Assembly: GCF_001013905.1 (NCBI RefSeq)
Contig: NZ_LN831788.1
Coordinates: 22,371-86,370, forward strand
DNA from: Streptomyces leeuwenhoekii
Lineage (GTDB): Bacteria; Actinomycetota; Actinomycetes; Streptomycetales; Streptomycetaceae
DNA length: 64,000 nt
Direction of reading: 5' to 3'
Made by a program: the position numbers and the translations under genes. Every line of letters starts with the position of its first letter. Within the stretch, counting starts at the first letter, position 1. Positions 40,400 to 49,155 of this stretch are shown here, piece after piece. Below the pieces are notes generated by a model. The model had not been told where the DNA came from, did no database searches, and was given only the letters and a program-made list of their open reading frames with translations.

Positions 40400-41131
40400 T
40401 TACTCCTGAGGCCGGAGTGAAGTGGTCCAACGAAGGATCGTGGAACCCTCAGCGACCTTGACAGCCACCTCGACAACGCGGCCATCCTCCAGCGTCACAG
40501 TACGGACTACCTGTGTCACGACGACCTCGCTGGCGGTCAGCCCCAGCGCTTCCTTCTCGGTCGTCGTGGCGAGCCGGCTCGTCACCTCCTCCAGCACCTG
40601 GTCCTGGGCAAGGCCCAGCCGTGAAGCCGCGAGCTCCCGCGAAGCGCCGGTAGACACCGGCTCCGTCAGCTCGGGAGTCACCGCGATGACGTAGGCCGGG
40701 TAGTAGCTGCTGCTCAGGTGGATCGGGAGCCCATTCCGGCTGACTACCCTGCGGCGCACCTGAACGGGCGTCCCAGGGGGAACGTCAAGCCGCGACGCCA
40801 CCAGCTCGTCGGCACCGGTCGTGCCGACTTCCAAGATGCGCGAGCTCTCACCGCTATCGAGCGCGCTACCAGTCGCGCCGTGCAGCGCGACTCGTGTGGC
40901 GATGTTGTTGCTGACGGGACCGGCGACGACTGTCGTCTTTCCGGGGCGCGTGAGCGTCAAGCCCTCCATCTTCAGCATCCGGAAGGCGCGGTGTGCAGTC
41001 GTGTGCGCCACGCCAAACTGCTCGCTGACTGCCTTGTAGCTTGGCATGTCGTCGCCGGGCCTCAGCGTCCCGTCGCGAATCTGCCGCCGGAAGTGCTCAG
41101 CGATCTCCGTGTATCCGGTGGTCTCGGGCAT
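40400..41131 (-). CDS. GntR-family (UTRA-type) transfer regulator
   Basis: 243 residues, ATG after GAGGAGG. The N-terminal EIAEHFRRQIRDGTLRPGDDMPSYKAVSEQFGVAHTTAHRAFRMLKMEGL is a GntR winged helix. The C-terminal half (ADELVASRLDVPPGTPVQVRRRVVSRNGLPIHLSSSYYPAYVI) is a UTRA ligand-binding domain of the HutC class. GntR proteins of this type (TraR/KorSA) repress transfer genes on Streptomyces plasmids. It is divergent from the transfer operon and faces palindromic sites at 41218-41249, so it probably represses that operon. Confidence 0.88.
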   Translation of the reverse strand: MPETTGYTEIAEHFRRQIRDGTLRPGDDMPSYKAVSEQFGVAHTTAHRAFRMLKMEGLTLTRPGKTTVVAGPVSNNIATRVALHGATGSALDSGESSRILEVGTTGADELVASRLDVPPGTPVQVRRRVVSRNGLPIHLSSSYYPAYVIAVTPELTEPVSTGASRELAASRLGLAQDQVLEEVTSRLATTTEKEALGLTASEVVVTQVVRTVTLEDGRVVEVAVKVAEGSTILRWTTSLRPQE

Positions 41132-41217
41132 GGTCGACCTCCTCTCTCTGTCATTTGGCTGCACCCCTCATCGCGTGCAGCGGTACACCCCTGAGGGTAA
41201 TCCAAGAAAACATGTTG

Positions 41218-41249
41218 CGCTACTAGTAGCGAAGCGAGTCGAAACTAGT
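41218..41249. promoter_or_regulatory. Operator of the GntR regulator
   Basis: CGCTACTAGTAGCG (41218-41231) is a perfect 14-bp palindrome, and its core ACTAGT is repeated at 41244-41249, 22 bp (two helical turns) away. The site lies between the GntR gene and the transfer operon. Confidence 0.65.
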
Positions 41250-41296
41250 CTATGTTGGGGTTGTCGGGAACGACGGCGGCCCCAGAAACGCCGAAC

Positions 41297-41322
41297 GGCC
41301 CGGGTGTGTCACCACCCGGGCC
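41297..41322 (+). terminator. Leader hairpin of the transfer operon
   Basis: GGCCCGGGTG (41297-41306) pairs perfectly with CACCCGGGCC (41313-41322), between the operator and the first gene. It could attenuate transcription of the operon. Confidence 0.55.
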
Positions 41323-41382
41323 GCTCAGGGGCCCCGAAGGACCCGACAGATCGCTACCCGCCTTAACCAGGAGCGAACTGCC

Positions 41383-41817
41383 ATGCGAAACCGTATCGGA
41401 CTCGCGCCCAGCACCACGCCAGCAACAAGCAGTGTCGTCGCACACAGCACCGGCACCATCGCCACCCCGGCGTCCGGCCCCGTCATCCCGATGCCCGGCC
41501 GGCTCACCGTCTCCTACTACGACCTGACCCTCCACACGGGGGCCGACCCGGCGCTCGACGAGGTCCCCGACGGGTCCGTCGTCTACGCGATCGGCACGAT
41601 CACCGCTGTCTCTCAGTTCGACGGTGGCCGCATCATGATGGCCATCGCCGACGAGGACGGGCACAGCGCGTACGTCCTTCTCACCCCGGGTGTTTTCCGC
41701 GCGGCCAGGATGGCGCTCTACTCCGGGGTCAGGGTGATCGTCCGCGGGTCCGTGTTCCGTACGGGTAGCGGGCCGGCCATGATTCACGGCCACGGCGTGC
41801 ATGTGAGGGCCGCGTGA
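41383..41817 (+). CDS. OB-fold-like protein, first gene of the transfer operon
   Basis: 144 residues, ATG behind CAGGAG. VVYAIGTITAVSQFDGGRIMMAIADEDGHSAYVLLTPGVFRAARMALYSGVRVIVRGSVFRTGSG has the strand pattern of an OB fold like that of DnaE. It may bind single-stranded nucleic acid. The Ala/Thr-rich N-terminus looks disordered. Confidence 0.6.
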   Translation: MRNRIGLAPSTTPATSSVVAHSTGTIATPASGPVIPMPGRLTVSYYDLTLHTGADPALDEVPDGSVVYAIGTITAVSQFDGGRIMMAIADEDGHSAYVLLTPGVFRAARMALYSGVRVIVRGSVFRTGSGPAMIHGHGVHVRAA

Positions 41818-42068
41818 TGGCGACCTATCTTTCCCAGTCTGACGAGGCCCTGCGCCGTGTCACGGCAAAGCCCGCCCTGAACGTTTCGCGGGCCGCTGCC
41901 CGGTACCGGATCACCTCGGCGCTGATCGCGGACATGGCGAGGGTCATGAGCACGCGGGACCTCACCGACGTCGAGCGGGCCGACCTGGAGCACGTGCAGG
42001 CCGTGAACTGCGAGTCCCGGGCCGTCCTCACCGCCGCTGGCCGGCTTGACCTGATCGGCGGTGCGTGA
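41817..42068 (+). CDS. Small helical protein
   Basis: 83 residues, ATG overlapping the previous stop. ALRRVTAKPALNVSRAAARYRITSALIADMARVMSTRDLTDVERADLEHVQAVN is helical and basic then acidic. Typical small accessory gene; function unknown. Confidence 0.5.
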   Translation: MATYLSQSDEALRRVTAKPALNVSRAAARYRITSALIADMARVMSTRDLTDVERADLEHVQAVNCESRAVLTAAGRLDLIGGA

Positions 42069-42481
42069 TGGACGACCGGGACCGTGCCATCGAGCACCTC
42101 GCCGAAGCCATCTACCTCTTCGCCTGCATCCGCGACACCGGCGACACCCCGACCGTGCCCGTGCAGATCGGTGAGCACCAGATCACCGTCACGCCGAAGA
42201 CCGCCGAGGCCCTCGCCGACATCGTCGACTCGACGATCACCCGGTCGGCCGTGGGCCAGCCCGCCACGGCGGCGCCGGTACGGGAGCAGTGCGGCACGGG
42301 GGAGTGGTCCGCCGCGGCGGTCGCCCAGAACGACCCCGCCCTGTACGCCGACATCACCGACCTGTTCGACGAGATCAGCCCCGAGACCTACTTGGACGAC
42401 GTGTTCGGCTCCCCGGACCCGGAAAAGGCCCTCGCCGCGTACGAGCAGATGGTCACCGGCGAGTGGGACGGCGAACTCTGA
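42068..42481 (+). CDS. Hypothetical acidic protein
   Basis: 137 residues, ATG in the previous stop. An N-terminal helix (RAIEHLAEAIYLFACIRD), a TPTVPVQIGEHQITVTPKTAEALADIVD segment and an acidic C-terminus (ISPETYLDDVFGSPDPEKAL). No family recognised. Confidence 0.55.
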   Translation: MDDRDRAIEHLAEAIYLFACIRDTGDTPTVPVQIGEHQITVTPKTAEALADIVDSTITRSAVGQPATAAPVREQCGTGEWSAAAVAQNDPALYADITDLFDEISPETYLDDVFGSPDPEKALAAYEQMVTGEWDGEL

Positions 42482-42879
42482 TGGCCGGCCCGTTCCCCAG
42501 CACCGACGGCAACGCCGTGCCCGCCCTGGACGACACCGAACTCGGCGGCCTCCTCGACGACCTGGACGGCATCCACGCCGGGATCGACCTCATCCGCGAC
42601 GGAATCCGCCTCATCGCCCTGGAACGCCTCACCCCCGAGCAGACCCAGCTCCTCACGGTCACCCTCGCCGGTTCCCCCGACGGAACCGACGTCCTCGGCC
42701 TCATCGCCCAGGCGGTCGCCCGCCTCACCGACCCCGACACCAACCCCGCACTTCGGACGCTGCCCTTCGACCGGCAGAAGACCTGCCAGCAGGCCGGCGA
42801 GCACCTCGTCTTTGACCTGGCCGACCCCAATCTCCGCGACCACGCCTCCCGTGCGTCCGCGGCCATCCACACCGACTGA
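42481..42879 (+). CDS. Hypothetical protein
   Basis: 132 residues, ATG immediately at the upstream stop. Leu/Asp-rich helical sequence (LGGLLDDLDGIHAGIDLIRDGIRLIALERLTPEQTQLLTVTL). Translationally coupled to its neighbour; function unknown. Confidence 0.55.
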   Translation: MAGPFPSTDGNAVPALDDTELGGLLDDLDGIHAGIDLIRDGIRLIALERLTPEQTQLLTVTLAGSPDGTDVLGLIAQAVARLTDPDTNPALRTLPFDRQKTCQQAGEHLVFDLADPNLRDHASRASAAIHTD

Positions 42880-42893
42880 AAGGACCCACCACC

Positions 42894-43103
42894 ATGGCCC
42901 GCTTCCAGATCGTCACCACCGACGACCAGGCCCACACCGAAGGCGAGCCCAGCTTCGCCTTCCAGAGCCTCGGCCACGACTCCGTCCGCCTCACCACCTA
43001 CGACCACGACGGCGACTACGTCGTCCTCCGCTACGAGCACGGCCTGGAGCTGAGCATCCCGGAGCACCGCATCAAGCACATCGCCACCACCCCCGCCGCC
43101 TGA
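42894..43103 (+). CDS. Small hypothetical protein
   Basis: 69 residues. FQIVTTDDQAHTEGEPSFAFQSLGHDSVRLTTYDHDGDYVVLRYEHGLELSIPEHRI reads as a small all-beta fold. ATG with AAAGGA upstream. Function unknown. Confidence 0.55.
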   Translation: MARFQIVTTDDQAHTEGEPSFAFQSLGHDSVRLTTYDHDGDYVVLRYEHGLELSIPEHRIKHIATTPAA

Positions 43104-43175
43104 CCACCCCCGACCAGGGCCCGGCCACCGATCCCCCGCGGGGGCCGGGCCCCACACCCCTCCGGTCCTGCCGGA

Positions 43176-43209
43176 GGCCGCACCACCACCGCCCCCGGGT
43201 GGTGCGGCC
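43176..43209 (+). terminator. Perfect GC hairpin
   Basis: GGCCGCACCACC (43176-43187) pairs perfectly with GGTGGTGCGGCC (43198-43209), after a smaller CTCCGG/CCGGAG hairpin. It lies between two small transfer-operon genes; terminator or RNA-stabilising element. Confidence 0.6.
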
Positions 43210-43256
43210 CCCAGCACGACCAGCCGCCAACTGACCAAACATCGAAAGGCACCGTC

Positions 43257-43559
43257 ATGACCACCCAGACCACCGCTTGGCCCGAGGGCGTCATCATCCG
43301 CTACCTGACCGTCGCCGGGTCCGCGCTCGGGCGCGACGACCTCACCGTCGACATCCGCCACGACACCCTCTACCTCTCCGACACCAGGCCGAACGTCACC
43401 GTCGCCCGGTGCGCGGGATGCGACAACTACCGCACCGAGGAGTGGAAGCAGCACGCCCACCGCGTCAGCAACGGCAGCAGCGAGGCCGACGACGAGGCCC
43501 GCGAGTGGGCCCAGGCCCATGCGGAGACGTGCCGCGCCATCCCTCGCTCCACCGCCTGA
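43257..43559 (+). CDS. Hypothetical protein with CxxC
   Basis: 100 residues, ATG with GAAAGG upstream. LTVDIRHDTLYLSDTRPNVTVARCAGCDNYRTEEWKQHAHRV resembles the small CAGC proteins that recur on Streptomyces plasmids and phages; the CxxC and a later Cys may bind zinc. Role unknown. Confidence 0.6.
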   Translation: MTTQTTAWPEGVIIRYLTVAGSALGRDDLTVDIRHDTLYLSDTRPNVTVARCAGCDNYRTEEWKQHAHRVSNGSSEADDEAREWAQAHAETCRAIPRSTA

Positions 43560-43619
43560 CCACTCATCCCAATCCCACTGACCCTAGAGGTCCACCCCAA
43601 GCCTCGCGAGAGGACCACC

Positions 43620-43883
43620 GTGAACAAGCAGCGCATCAAGACCAACACCATTAAGACCGCCGCCAGCGTCACCTACTACGGCGGCACCCTCGGCGCCGGC
43701 GTCGCCTTCTACGAGCTGATGAACCAGCCCAGCGCCCTCGGCATCGTGACCGTCCTCGTCGTCACCCTCACCGTCGAAGGCATCCTGCGGACCCTCATCG
43801 ACGAGATCCTCGACGCCCTCACGCCCTCCCAGCCCACCACCGCGGCCAGCACCCTCGCCAAGACCGAGGGGAGCGCCCGATGA
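43620..43883 (+). CDS. Small membrane protein, Spd-like
   Basis: 87 residues, GTG start. ASVTYYGGTLGAGVAFYELM and ALGIVTVLVVTLTVEGILRTLI are two hydrophobic stretches. Small membrane proteins of this size occur among Streptomyces plasmid spread genes, but the call rests on context. Confidence 0.5.
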   Translation: MNKQRIKTNTIKTAASVTYYGGTLGAGVAFYELMNQPSALGIVTVLVVTLTVEGILRTLIDEILDALTPSQPTTAASTLAKTEGSAR

Positions 43884-44008
43884 CCGGCATCGAGTTCCGC
43901 GAGGCCCACGGCGACCCCGCCAACTGGGACGACGACGAGTACGAGGCGTACTTCGCCATCACCGCCGACCAGACCCCCACCCCCGACAGCCATCACCTCG
44001 CCGCCTAA
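43880..44008 (+). CDS. Very small acidic protein
   Basis: 42 residues, MTGIEFREAHGDPANWDDD and onwards, ATGA overlap with the previous gene. Acidic with aromatic residues. Coupling and codon bias support it. Confidence 0.45.
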   Translation: MTGIEFREAHGDPANWDDDEYEAYFAITADQTPTPDSHHLAA

Positions 44009-44039
44009 CCCCCAGCCACCACCGCACAGGAGGACACGG

Positions 44040-44498
44040 ATGAGTACCGCCATCATCGCCGTACTGGGAACCCTCGCAGGGTCCCTCCTGACCGGCACGC
44101 TCCAGCACTACAGCCAGCGCGCCGTCCTCCGTGCCGAAGCCGCAAGCACCCGCAAGCGGGAAAGCCTGGCCGCTGTCGCGGACCTGGTCGCCGCACTCGC
44201 TGACCACCGCCGCGCCATGTGGGTCCGTGAAGACCTGCGCCTGAAGGGCGCCGACTGGTCGGAGGCCCGGGCCGAGAGCCACCGCACCCGCTCCGCCCTC
44301 ACCGCCCCACTCCTCCGCGTCCAGCTTCTCCTGCCCGAGGTTGCTGCCGAAGCACGGGCCGCCGCGAGCGCCACTTACGCACTGCGCGGCGCCTCGGAAT
44401 CGGGCGAGACCGGACTCGCAGCCCGCAGGGACCACGCCATCCACGCCACCGACGAACTCGTCACCGCCGCCGGCCGCCACCTGGCCACCGCCGCCTGA
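44040..44498 (+). CDS. Membrane-anchored coiled-coil protein of the transfer operon
   Basis: 152 residues, ATG behind AGGAGG. AIIAVLGTLAGSLLTGTL anchors the protein; the rest is a charged helix (RKRESLAAVADLVAALADHRRAMWV...). This build is common among small proteins of Streptomyces conjugative plasmids. Function unknown. Confidence 0.6.
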   Translation: MSTAIIAVLGTLAGSLLTGTLQHYSQRAVLRAEAASTRKRESLAAVADLVAALADHRRAMWVREDLRLKGADWSEARAESHRTRSALTAPLLRVQLLLPEVAAEARAAASATYALRGASESGETGLAARRDHAIHATDELVTAAGRHLATAA

Positions 44499-44522
44499 CC
44501 ACCAGAAAGGACACCGCCCACC

Positions 44523-45650
44523 GTGACCACCGTTCAGACCCCCACCGAGCAGGCGCCCCCACGCAAACTGTCCGCCGGACAGATCTCGGTCCTCGCGGTG
44601 GCCACCATCATCATGGCCGCCGTCGGCATCGCAGGAGCCATCGGCACCTACGCCAACGCCAACGCCGAACTCAAGCGCTCCGAAACCGCCCTCGGCATCG
44701 TCGCCGCCGGCGAAGGCGCCACCCTCGTCGCCGCCCTCGTCATGATCGGCGTCACCATGCTCGGCCAGGCCGCCCCCTTCATCGCCCGAGCCGCCCTTTG
44801 GGTCCTCCCCGCAGCCGCCGCCGTCATGGGCCTCGCCATCGCCCCCACCCCGCGCGAAGCCGTCATCTACGCCCTCACCCCCCTCGCCATGACCGCCTCC
44901 GCCGAAGGCATCAGCTTCCTCGCCCGCCGCATCGTCGTACACCGCACCGGCACCGACACCGAAGCCCAGCGCCGCAACGCCGAGATCATGCGGCAGATCG
45001 CCTTCCACGCGGCTCAGGCCGAACGCCACCCCGACAAGAAGGTCCGCCAGACGTCGGCTCTCACCGCGTGGAAGCTCATGCGCCGCATCGGAGACGGCGA
45101 CACCCAGCTCGGCTCAGGGCTCATCGCCGTCCAGCGAGAGCGGCTCACCGACGGAGCCAACACGGCTCTCCTGTCCATGCTCACCGGCACCCGTGAGCCC
45201 GCCCCGTCTCACCCCGCCCCCCTCGCCATCGAACCCGCTGAGACGACCCCTGAGCCGACCGGGAGCACTGTGATCCTGAGCCACACCAACGGATCCACCA
45301 GCCCGGCTCACACCCCGAACCTCCCCGACACCCGGCCGATCATCCAGCCCTCTGACCAGTTCATTCGCCGTGAGCCCGTCTTGAGCCCGGCTGAGCCCGC
45401 TTTCTCCAAGACCACCCAGACGGCCACCGAGTCGATCCCTGAGCCGGACACCGACGAGCCGGACGAGAAGGCTCACGAAGCCGACGAGAAGGAGCAGCAG
45501 ATCATCACGCTGGCTCACCGGCTCAAGTCCGGTGAGCGGCTCACCAAGACCACCGCGGCTCAGATCCTCGGAGTGAGCCCGGCTACCGCCGGACGACGGC
45601 TCAAGGATGCACGGGACCGCGTCAACGACGGGACGGGGATGTACCTGTGA
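44523..45650 (+). CDS. Spd-type (DUF2637-like) membrane protein with C-terminal HTH
   Basis: 375 residues. Four hydrophobic segments in the first 140 residues (SVLAVATIIMAAVGIAGAIGTYA, LGIVAAGEGATLVAALVMIGV, APFIARAALWVLPAAAAVMGLAIA, VIYALTPLAMTASAEG) match the DUF2637-type plasmid spread proteins. A long Pro/Glu-rich linker ends in RLTKTTAAQILGVSPATAGRRLKDAR, a helix-turn-helix. Spread proteins help TraB move DNA through septal cross-walls of the mycelium. The combination of membrane domain and HTH suggests DNA tethering to the membrane. Confidence 0.75.
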   Translation: MTTVQTPTEQAPPRKLSAGQISVLAVATIIMAAVGIAGAIGTYANANAELKRSETALGIVAAGEGATLVAALVMIGVTMLGQAAPFIARAALWVLPAAAAVMGLAIAPTPREAVIYALTPLAMTASAEGISFLARRIVVHRTGTDTEAQRRNAEIMRQIAFHAAQAERHPDKKVRQTSALTAWKLMRRIGDGDTQLGSGLIAVQRERLTDGANTALLSMLTGTREPAPSHPAPLAIEPAETTPEPTGSTVILSHTNGSTSPAHTPNLPDTRPIIQPSDQFIRREPVLSPAEPAFSKTTQTATESIPEPDTDEPDEKAHEADEKEQQIITLAHRLKSGERLTKTTAAQILGVSPATAGRRLKDARDRVNDGTGMYL

Positions 45651-46165
45651 GCCGCCACCAGACGATCAGCGAGCCGCGGGTGGCCACCCCGTCCGCGGCG
45701 CCCACCCGCGCGCCTCAGCCCACCACTCGGCGGCCGGCCCCGGACCCCCTCCCGGTACCGCCCGCCGCCCCCGACCGCCCCTCCCGACTCCACCAGCTCA
45801 TCCCCCGCAGCGCCCGCAACCTCATGGCCGCCTGGGGCTGGTGGCAGAACCCCACCCCCCTCCCGCCGTCCGCGCACCTCGACCAGACCCTCGCCGTCCT
45901 CGAACGCTACGGCTGGTGCCGGTCCCTGGACTTCAGCCCGACCGGCCGCATGTGCATCCGTGGCGCCCAGACCTTCCTCGAGTACACCGGCCACGTCACC
46001 CCCCACGCTCGCGCAAGGGCCGTCCACTACATGCAGCACTCCCTCTGGGCCGACGGCATCAACATGCCGTTCTACGCCTGGAACGACCTCCCCACCCGCA
46101 CATTCCCCCAGGTCCAGACCCTCATCACCGTGTCCGCAGCCACCGCCCGAAAGAACGGAGAATAA
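45647..46165 (+). CDS. Hypothetical protein of the transfer operon
   Basis: 172 residues, overlapping the Spd-like gene. A disordered Pro/Thr-rich N-terminus precedes a folded part: LDQTLAVLERYGWCRSLDFSPTGRMCIRGAQTFLEYTGHVTPHARARAVHYMQ. No domain name can be given with confidence. The C-terminal part is well structured and likely functional. Confidence 0.6.
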   Translation: MSRHQTISEPRVATPSAAPTRAPQPTTRRPAPDPLPVPPAAPDRPSRLHQLIPRSARNLMAAWGWWQNPTPLPPSAHLDQTLAVLERYGWCRSLDFSPTGRMCIRGAQTFLEYTGHVTPHARARAVHYMQHSLWADGINMPFYAWNDLPTRTFPQVQTLITVSAATARKNGE

Positions 46166-46169
46166 AGCA

Positions 46170-46772
46170 ATGTCCCCCGATGAATTCGCCAGGGAATTCG
46201 AGCCCGAATTCATTCCCGCCCAGTCCGGTTACATTCCCGCCGCTGGCCCGTACGGACACCCCGTCCAGCCCGTCCAGCCCGGCCTGACCAAGCGCGGAAA
46301 GGCCGCCCTGGCGATCGGTGCGACTGTCATCGTCGGCGGTGGATTCCTTGCCTGGCAGAACCACGCGGAACAGGCCGCAGCGAACGAGATCCGCGCGCAG
46401 GAACTCGCCGTCCGGCAGCAGCAGATCGAACTGGAAAAGATGAAGGAACTCAACAAGGCCAACGTCGTCCAGCAGAAGACGCAGGAAACCCTGGACGCCG
46501 AGCGGCAGAAGCAGATCGACGCCTGCGTCAAGACGAACAAGGACCTGGTCGGCAAGCAGCTCGGCATCACCTACAGCCGCGTCCTGGACGACTGCCAGGC
46601 CCGGTTCGGCACCGTCAACGACGCCACCAGCGCGGGCATGCAGGAGGCCGCGTCCACCTCCGACTCGGGCGACGGCGGGATCTCCCCGACTGTGCTCCTC
46701 GCCATCGCGGCCGGCGGCTCGCTGATCGTCGGAGTAGCCGCGAACCGCGGCCGGAAGACCAACGCAGCGTAA
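46170..46772 (+). CDS. Membrane-spanning coiled-coil protein
   Basis: 200 residues. A first TM near 48-66 (ALAIGATVIVGGGFLAW), a long coiled coil (AANEIRAQELAVRQQQIELEKMKELNKANVVQQKTQETLDAERQKQ), two Cys that could form a disulfide, and a C-terminal TM (TVLLAIAAGGSLIVGVAA). It resembles proteins of Streptomyces conjugative elements that may form a septum-spanning or scaffold component. Confidence 0.6.
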   Translation: MSPDEFAREFEPEFIPAQSGYIPAAGPYGHPVQPVQPGLTKRGKAALAIGATVIVGGGFLAWQNHAEQAAANEIRAQELAVRQQQIELEKMKELNKANVVQQKTQETLDAERQKQIDACVKTNKDLVGKQLGITYSRVLDDCQARFGTVNDATSAGMQEAASTSDSGDGGISPTVLLAIAAGGSLIVGVAANRGRKTNAA

Positions 46773-46781
46773 CCAGCCAGG

Positions 46782-46879
46782 TTCATTCCTCACTCATTCA
46801 CAGCCCCCGGAAGCCACGCTCAGCCCTCACATGAGGCGCCCAGAGCGGGGCTTCCCGGCGGGAGTGAATGAGGAATGAA
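46782..46879. repeat. Long inverted repeat
   Basis: TTCATTCCTCACTCATTCAC (46782-46801) pairs with GTGAATGAGGAATGAA (46864-46879) with a 4-base bulge, and inner CCGGAAGCC/GGCTTCC arms extend the fold. It spans the gap between two transfer genes; attenuator, RNA-processing site or transfer-locus candidate. Confidence 0.6.
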
Positions 46880-46899
46880 GCTACCGAGAGTGAGGATAG

Positions 46900-48684
46900 A
46901 TGGCGACGGATACGGTCCCCGCAGCGGTCCCCGGCCCCCCTGACCCGCCCGGTCACACCGCCGGCACCAACCAGGAAAGCAAGGGATTCCTGGCCGCCAT
47001 GATGGCCCCCGTGGAGCCCGCACGCCCCACCTTCGACCTCGCCCGCGCCGCCGGCGACGCCACCCAGGCCGCCAGCCCGGACGGGCCGGTCGACCGGTCC
47101 GCCCCCGGAGTGTCATCCGCGTCGTTCCGGGACACCGCCGAGCAGGCCACCAAAGGCGCAGACCCCGCCGGAGCCCGCCACAAGCGCAGCGTCTGGAAGG
47201 AAATTTTGCTGGCTGCCGCTACTCGCTTGGCGAAAGGCGGCGGCGCCGCCAATAAGCGGCTCGATCTGGCGAAGGCGCGCGCCCAGGCCCACCAGGTGAA
47301 GGAAACCCGGACCACCACTGTGACGAAGTCCGGTGGAATTCCGGTCCGTAACAGCGGTGGATCCGGTGTGGGCTCGGACAAGGGGACAGGTAAATCGGGC
47401 GGGAACTCCTCGAGGAAGGGGCCCGTCAATTCTTCGGGCAGCCCGTCCAATGGTGCCGGCCGGAGTGGTTCTGGCAGCTCCGGGGGATCCGGTGGCGGCC
47501 GCGGACCCGGTGGGGGATCGGGCAGCAGCGCCTCCGGGGCGAGCGGACGGAGCGGCAAGGACACCGGCTCGTCCGGCAAGGACTCCTCAGGGGCACACCG
47601 TGGCCGCAGTGGCGCCGGTAGCAGTGGCCAGCTCGGCGCCGGCGGGGGCGCCGCCGGCGGCGAGAAGAACAAGAAGACCGTGACCCCGACCACGATCGGC
47701 AAGGACGGAGGTAAGCAGTCCCCTGCCGGATCCGGAGGAGGTGCCGAGAAGCCCGGCGCGGCAGGAAAGCACGGCAAGGACGGCTCCACCCGCACCACCG
47801 GCACAGGAACAGGCGGTACCAACTCGGGCAGCCGACCCGACCTGACCAAGCAACCCAACGACGGCAACGCAAAGAGCAGGGGCGGTGACGGGGACCGGCC
47901 CCGTAGCCAGCACCACGACAAGACCGGCACCAAGCCCACCGGCCAGCAGCAACCCGCGGCAGCCCAGAAGACACCGCTACAGAAATCCCGGGAGATCGGC
48001 CACGGCGACGGCACCAAGGCCCGCCGCATCGTCGACCACGTCAAGGCGTACACCGACGGCACCCGCGACGGCTGGCACGACGAGAAGACGAACAACGCCA
48101 AAGAGCACCAGCGTCTGGACAAGGCGCACACCGCTCACCAGCCGAAGGCGCACCGGCCCACGGCCCGCATCATCACCGAGAAGGGAGACGACGGAGTGAC
48201 CACCGACGTCAAGCCGCTCACCGTCAACACCATCGACGCCAACACCCTGACCCTGGGAACCGAAGGCGCCCGCACCACCGTCGGCCGGCGCGAGCTGAGG
48301 AACTTCAAGCAGTACGAACGCAAGCTCGAAGCGAAGGAAACCGTTCTCCAGAAGATCGCCGAAGCGTGCGCCCGACTGGCGACGGAAGCCGAGGACGAGG
48401 CCAAGGACTGCCAGCAGCTCGTGGAACAGGCCAAGAGCGTCAAGGGCGGCGAGAAGCTCGTCGGCACGCTGACCAAGCTCGCCGAAGCCGCGAAGAACCA
48501 GGCCACCGAAGCCGCCACCCTCGCCCAGCGGGCCCGCAAGGCAGCGGAGATGTGCAAGACCGTCCTCACCAACATCCAGACCCGGTACGCGCCGCTGTAC
48601 AAGGCCGTCGTCGACAGCGACGAGACGAAACCCGCAGAGCTGCGCTTCTACAACGACAAGGGCACCTACGCCCCCGCCGCCTGA
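46900..48684 (+). CDS. Large low-complexity transfer-operon protein
   Basis: 594 residues. An N-terminal region with KEILLAAATRLAKGGGAANKRLDLAKARAQAHQV, then about 250 residues of Gly/Ser/Lys-rich low complexity (SGGSGGGRGPGGGSGSSASG), and a C-terminal coiled coil (YERKLEAKETVLQKIAEACARLATEAEDEAKDCQQLVEQAKS). Such long flexible proteins are seen next to traB on Streptomyces elements. It may be a DNA- or peptidoglycan-associated scaffold; no enzymatic motif is seen. Confidence 0.6.
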   Translation: MATDTVPAAVPGPPDPPGHTAGTNQESKGFLAAMMAPVEPARPTFDLARAAGDATQAASPDGPVDRSAPGVSSASFRDTAEQATKGADPAGARHKRSVWKEILLAAATRLAKGGGAANKRLDLAKARAQAHQVKETRTTTVTKSGGIPVRNSGGSGVGSDKGTGKSGGNSSRKGPVNSSGSPSNGAGRSGSGSSGGSGGGRGPGGGSGSSASGASGRSGKDTGSSGKDSSGAHRGRSGAGSSGQLGAGGGAAGGEKNKKTVTPTTIGKDGGKQSPAGSGGGAEKPGAAGKHGKDGSTRTTGTGTGGTNSGSRPDLTKQPNDGNAKSRGGDGDRPRSQHHDKTGTKPTGQQQPAAAQKTPLQKSREIGHGDGTKARRIVDHVKAYTDGTRDGWHDEKTNNAKEHQRLDKAHTAHQPKAHRPTARIITEKGDDGVTTDVKPLTVNTIDANTLTLGTEGARTTVGRRELRNFKQYERKLEAKETVLQKIAEACARLATEAEDEAKDCQQLVEQAKSVKGGEKLVGTLTKLAEAAKNQATEAATLAQRARKAAEMCKTVLTNIQTRYAPLYKAVVDSDETKPAELRFYNDKGTYAPAA

Positions 48685-48706
48685 CCCACCCCTTACGGAG
48701 ACCCTG

Positions 48707-49090
48707 ATGTCCACAGAGCTGACGTTCAAAGCCCTCGCCCATGCCGTGCAGAGCAAGGAGAAGAAGCTGGCCCGCCACGCGGAAGGCGTGAAGCGCGCCG
48801 CGGACAACATCGCCCAGCACGCTGACGACACCGCCCGTGACGCCGACGCCCTGGGCGCCAAGTCCGTCGATCGGGACTCCATCTCCGAATGCCAGGAACT
48901 CGCCCGCATCATCCGCGGCGTCTCGGATGGCGCCACCGCCTACGCCGCGAAGGCCGCCGACACCGCGAAGACCGCCAAGGCCGCCAGCGACCAGGCCCGC
49001 ACCACCCACGGAGGCTTCCAGGAAGCCTTCGACCGCTCCAACATCACCGACCTCGAGAACGTCTCCCGCGACTGGTTCGAGCAGGAATAA
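48707..49090 (+). CDS. Helical hypothetical protein upstream of traB
   Basis: 127 residues, ATG start. Ala-rich helices with a heptad-like pattern (KKLARHAEGVKRAADNIAQHADDTARDADALG and AAKAADTAKTAKAASDQAR), so a coiled coil. It is related in style to the C-terminal part of the preceding large protein. Probably a partner of TraB. Confidence 0.6.
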   Translation: MSTELTFKALAHAVQSKEKKLARHAEGVKRAADNIAQHADDTARDADALGAKSVDRDSISECQELARIIRGVSDGATAYAAKAADTAKTAKAASDQARTTHGGFQEAFDRSNITDLENVSRDWFEQE

Positions 49091-49155
49091 CCCCACCGCT
49101 GCCCGGTCCCAGTCGCCCGGGCCCGACCTCATCACCCTGAAGGAGCACCGCACCC

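Noticed and set aside
46953..48131. A 392-residue minus-strand frame opposite the low-complexity transfer protein
   Set aside because: Pro-rich mirror image of the Gly/Ser repeats; no independent evidence.
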